Positions 61,417 to 64,000 of a stretch of 64,000 nt of DNA are shown in pieces. How positions within the stretch are numbered: position 1 is the stretch's first letter; every line of letters begins with the position of its first letter. The stretch covers positions 62,001-126,000 of the forward strand of contig NZ_PDVP01000003.1 in the NCBI RefSeq assembly GCF_002727065.1. Direction: 5' to 3'. The position numbers and the translations under genes were made by a program. The stretch comes from Zhengella mangrovi (lineage in GTDB: Bacteria > Pseudomonadota > Alphaproteobacteria > Rhizobiales > Rhizobiaceae). Below the pieces are notes generated by a model that searched no databases, was not told the DNA's origin, and worked only from the letters and a program-made list of their open reading frames with translations.

Positions 61417-61731
61417 TCAGGACTTGAAGGAAATCCCGGCCCGCGTCGGCGTACGCCATCTGACGGTCGCGATGCGCGGCTGATGACCGGTGATCTGGAT
61501 CTCGAATTCGGACGGAATGCCTGCCGTGTCCCCCATGCTCAGCAGCGCGCCGCGATCCGACATGTTGCGTACCACGGCGTCCAGCACCGAATATCCGTTG
61601 TTGAAACGCAGGACGGCCCCCTTGAACGACCGGGTCCGTGAGATGTCGCGTCGCTCGACCGTGTCGGTGGCTTCCACCTTGGGGGCTTCAAAAGCCCGGT
61701 TCGCCGTTCCAAAAGTCTGCTGCATTGTCAT
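61417..61731 (-). CDS. PilZ-domain protein
   Basis: 104 residues from ATG 61731 or 61725. The domain reads ERRDISRTRSFKGAVLRFNNGYSVLDAVVRNMSDRGALLSMGDTAGIPSEFEIQI and ends with RIATVRWRTPTRAGISF, a PilZ beta-barrel. The usual c-di-GMP RxxxR box is only partly kept at ERRDISR; D/NxSxxG is present as NMSDRGA. It could bind c-di-GMP or be a degenerate relative. Stand-alone gene. Confidence 0.8.
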   Translation of the reverse strand: MTMQQTFGTANRAFEAPKVEATDTVERRDISRTRSFKGAVLRFNNGYSVLDAVVRNMSDRGALLSMGDTAGIPSEFEIQITGHQPRIATVRWRTPTRAGISFKS

Positions 61732-62009
61732 TGCCCCATCTTTCCGTTTGCACACGCATGTTGGCTGGAAGTGACAAATGCAGGTTTCAGGCCAATTGAA
61801 TATGAGACCTGGGTCCCGGGAATCGCGGCGCATACGGTGCCTTCCCGGCCGCCGCCGGAAAGCCCGACGTATCGAAATGGAACACCGTCCCGTTTCAGGA
61901 CAGCATCTGCCCCGAATCGGGACAACGGTCTCGCAGCCTGGCGCAGCACCCCTTGAGCGCTGCCCCGTCCCCCGAAAGCGGCATTTTCAGGGATTGTCGA
62001 GCGAGGTGA

Positions 62010-63218
62010 TTATCGCGATGCAATCAGCCCGGAAAGCCGCTTGATCCCCTCGTCGATCATCGCTTCAGAGGCGCAGGAGAACGACAGGCGCAGCGTGTTG
62101 GCTCCCGAACCATCCGCGAAAAACGCCTGGCCGGGAACAAAGGCGACCCTTGCCTTCGAAATCGCCGCTTCAAGCAGGCGGGCGCCGTCCATGCCCTCCG
62201 GCAGCGTCACCCAGACGAACATTCCCCCTTCCGGCCGGGTCCACGACACGCTCTTCGGCATGTAACGCTGCAAGGCTGCCAGCATGTGATCGCGGCGCTT
62301 GGAATAGGTCTCCCGGACACGCGCCACCTGCCCTGCGAACCCGTCGCGTGCGACCTCGTTCATCACCATCTGGTTGATCGTCGAGGTATGCAGGTCACCG
62401 GCCTGCTTGAGGATGACCATACGCGCGACGATATCCTTTGCGGCACAGACCCACCCGATCCGCAGCCCCGGCGCCAGGGTCTTGGAAAAGGAGCCGCAGT
62501 AGACCGTACGGCACTGATCGATGTGACCCTTGCGCTCGATTTCCATTGCCAGGATCGGTGCAATCGCTTCGCCGTCGTAGCGCAACGACTGGTAGGCACC
62601 ATCCTCGATCACGGCGATGTCCAGTTCATCCGCCAGGTCCAGGATGCGGTTGCGTTCCGCGGCAGTCATGGTCTGCCCCGTCGGATTGGAGAAATTGGCG
62701 GACATGTAGGCAAACTTCACGGCCCCGCCCCGCTCCGATGCCGTCTTGCGGTAATCATCCGCCGAGCGATTGCCCATCGGGTCGAGGCGATCGTACGAAG
62801 GTTCGTAGGCATTGAACGCCTGCAAGGCGCCGAGATAGGTCGGCCACGTGACAAGTGCCGTGTCGGCAGGCGACAGATAGAGCTTGCCGAGGTAATCGAG
62901 CGCCTGCTGCGATCCCGACGTGATCACGATATTGTCGGTCGAGCACTCGATCCCGATGGCAGCCATTTCGCCGACGAGCCATTCCCGCAGTCCCCGATGA
63001 CCTTCGGAAGGCGAATACTGCAGTGAAGCCGCCTGCATTTGCCCGTCGAGCACCTTGCCGTAGGCGGCCTTGAAGGCGTCCGCCGGGAACAGGTTGGCAT
63101 CGGGAATGCCACCGGCAAAGGAGATGATGTCCGGCTGATCGAGGAGTTTGAGCAGTTCGCGGATTTCGGATGCCTTCATCCGGGCCTCGCGGGAGGCAAA
63201 GTGGTTTTCGTGCGCCAT
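62010..63218 (-). CDS. PLP-dependent aminotransferase, MocR/LysN (2-aminoadipate) type
   Basis: 402 residues. EIRELLKLLDQPDIISFAGGIPDANLFP, LQYSPSEGHRGLREWLVGEM, NIVITSGSQQALDYLGKLYLSPADTALVTWPTYLGALQAF and YCGSFSKTLAPGLRIGWVCA (Schiff-base Lys in SFSKTLAPGLRIG) are the usual fold-type I class. Related enzymes transaminate 2-aminoadipate, valine or aromatic amino acids. No regulator domain is fused. Stand-alone gene with long upstream gap. Confidence 0.92.
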   Translation of the reverse strand: MAHENHFASREARMKASEIRELLKLLDQPDIISFAGGIPDANLFPADAFKAAYGKVLDGQMQAASLQYSPSEGHRGLREWLVGEMAAIGIECSTDNIVITSGSQQALDYLGKLYLSPADTALVTWPTYLGALQAFNAYEPSYDRLDPMGNRSADDYRKTASERGGAVKFAYMSANFSNPTGQTMTAAERNRILDLADELDIAVIEDGAYQSLRYDGEAIAPILAMEIERKGHIDQCRTVYCGSFSKTLAPGLRIGWVCAAKDIVARMVILKQAGDLHTSTINQMVMNEVARDGFAGQVARVRETYSKRRDHMLAALQRYMPKSVSWTRPEGGMFVWVTLPEGMDGARLLEAAISKARVAFVPGQAFFADGSGANTLRLSFSCASEAMIDEGIKRLSGLIASR

Positions 63219-63311
63219 GATCAGCCGCTCCTGAAAGAAAGTGTCGCGGGATATGCGCCTCCGGGAATTTTATGTCAATAGTACTGACCTAGTTTGAAGG
63301 CGGGATGCACG

Positions 63312-63342
63312 AAAAAGGGCCGCGGCTGAGAACCGCGGCCCT
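63312..63342 (-). terminator. Rho-independent terminator after ilvC
   Basis: On the minus strand arms AGGGCCGCGG (63342-63333) and CCGCGGCCCT (63325-63316) surround a 7-base loop and are followed by a run of five T (AAAAA at 63312-63316 of the plus strand). It lies 35 bases after the ilvC stop. Confidence 0.9.
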
Positions 63343-63376
63343 GATTTTCGGCGCTTCGAGCAGTCGCTTGATGCGA

Positions 63377-64000
<624 letters not shown>

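Overview
The window is high-GC and gene-dense, with many 1-4 base start/stop overlaps, and looks like the chromosome of an alphaproteobacterium of the order Hyphomicrobiales (Rhizobiales). Support for this: a dispersed repeat typical of that order (23289 and 27322), two tiny DUF1127-like genes, an ExoD protein, a GlxA-family (GbdR/ArgR-type) regulator, TAXI-TRAP and peptide ABC importers, and a rhizobial-type betaine/homocysteine methyltransferase. No integrase, transposase, phage gene, CRISPR array or rRNA was seen. One tRNA-Lys (CTT) lies at 56321-56396.

Layout. 1-5838: end of an M20 hydrolase, then a complete peptide/amine-type ABC importer. 5843-12888: TerB-like protein, TSUP exporter, isobutyryl-CoA dehydrogenase plus 3-hydroxyisobutyrate dehydrogenase (valine catabolism), class III aminotransferase, SH3-domain protein. 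13069-18991: TPR protein, homocysteine methyltransferase (bmt), TAXI-TRAP importer and a secreted protein. 19101-23225: ECF sigma factor overlapping a membrane VWA protein, then a 2[4Fe-4S] protein overlapping a dienelactone hydrolase.

23402-35012 is the most interesting block, a corrinoid/folate methyl-transfer island. A non-pyrrolysine MttB-type methyltransferase is divergent from a corrinoid protein. Then come DUF4893, DUF1638, ExoD, a 'virulence factor' family protein, MetV-like and MetF proteins, a methyl-THF:corrinoid methyltransferase, two small membrane proteins and a RACo-type corrinoid reactivase, followed by a LysR regulator. With bmt these supply the homocysteine, B12 and folate modules of a methionine synthase split over separate proteins, plus its reactivase. 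MttB would be a second methyl entry point. bmt and the folate methyltransferase share a near-identical AT-rich palindromic operator. MttB, bmt, the folate methyltransferase and RACo all carry Arg/Gly-rich tails. A 5' fragment of the RACo gene is duplicated just upstream of the intact gene.

35123-43099: two DUF1127-like micro-genes, a YbdK-like ligase, the GlxA/GbdR-type regulator, a DUF1194 protein, a CFA synthase-like methyltransferase and a dimethylglycine-dehydrogenase-like FAD/GcvT enzyme. GTCGC direct repeats about 21-22 bp apart occur before the FAD/GcvT gene and between MttB and the corrinoid gene, suggesting shared control by the GlxA-type regulator.

43182-52266: a glycan or polyprenyl-sugar island (BioF2-like acetyltransferase, PIG-L deacetylase, GT-C-like membrane protein, class III aminotransferase, extended SDR, small DMT transporter, DprE1-like oxidase, HAD-UbiA fusion). 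52445-64000: mechanosensitive channel, nitroreductase, tRNA-Lys, an overlapping PhzF/NUDIX/nuclease operon, a LuxR protein fused to a catalytically dead alpha/beta hydrolase facing a possible structured small RNA, a PilZ protein, a MocR-type aminotransferase, and the C-terminal part of ketol-acid reductoisomerase at the right edge.
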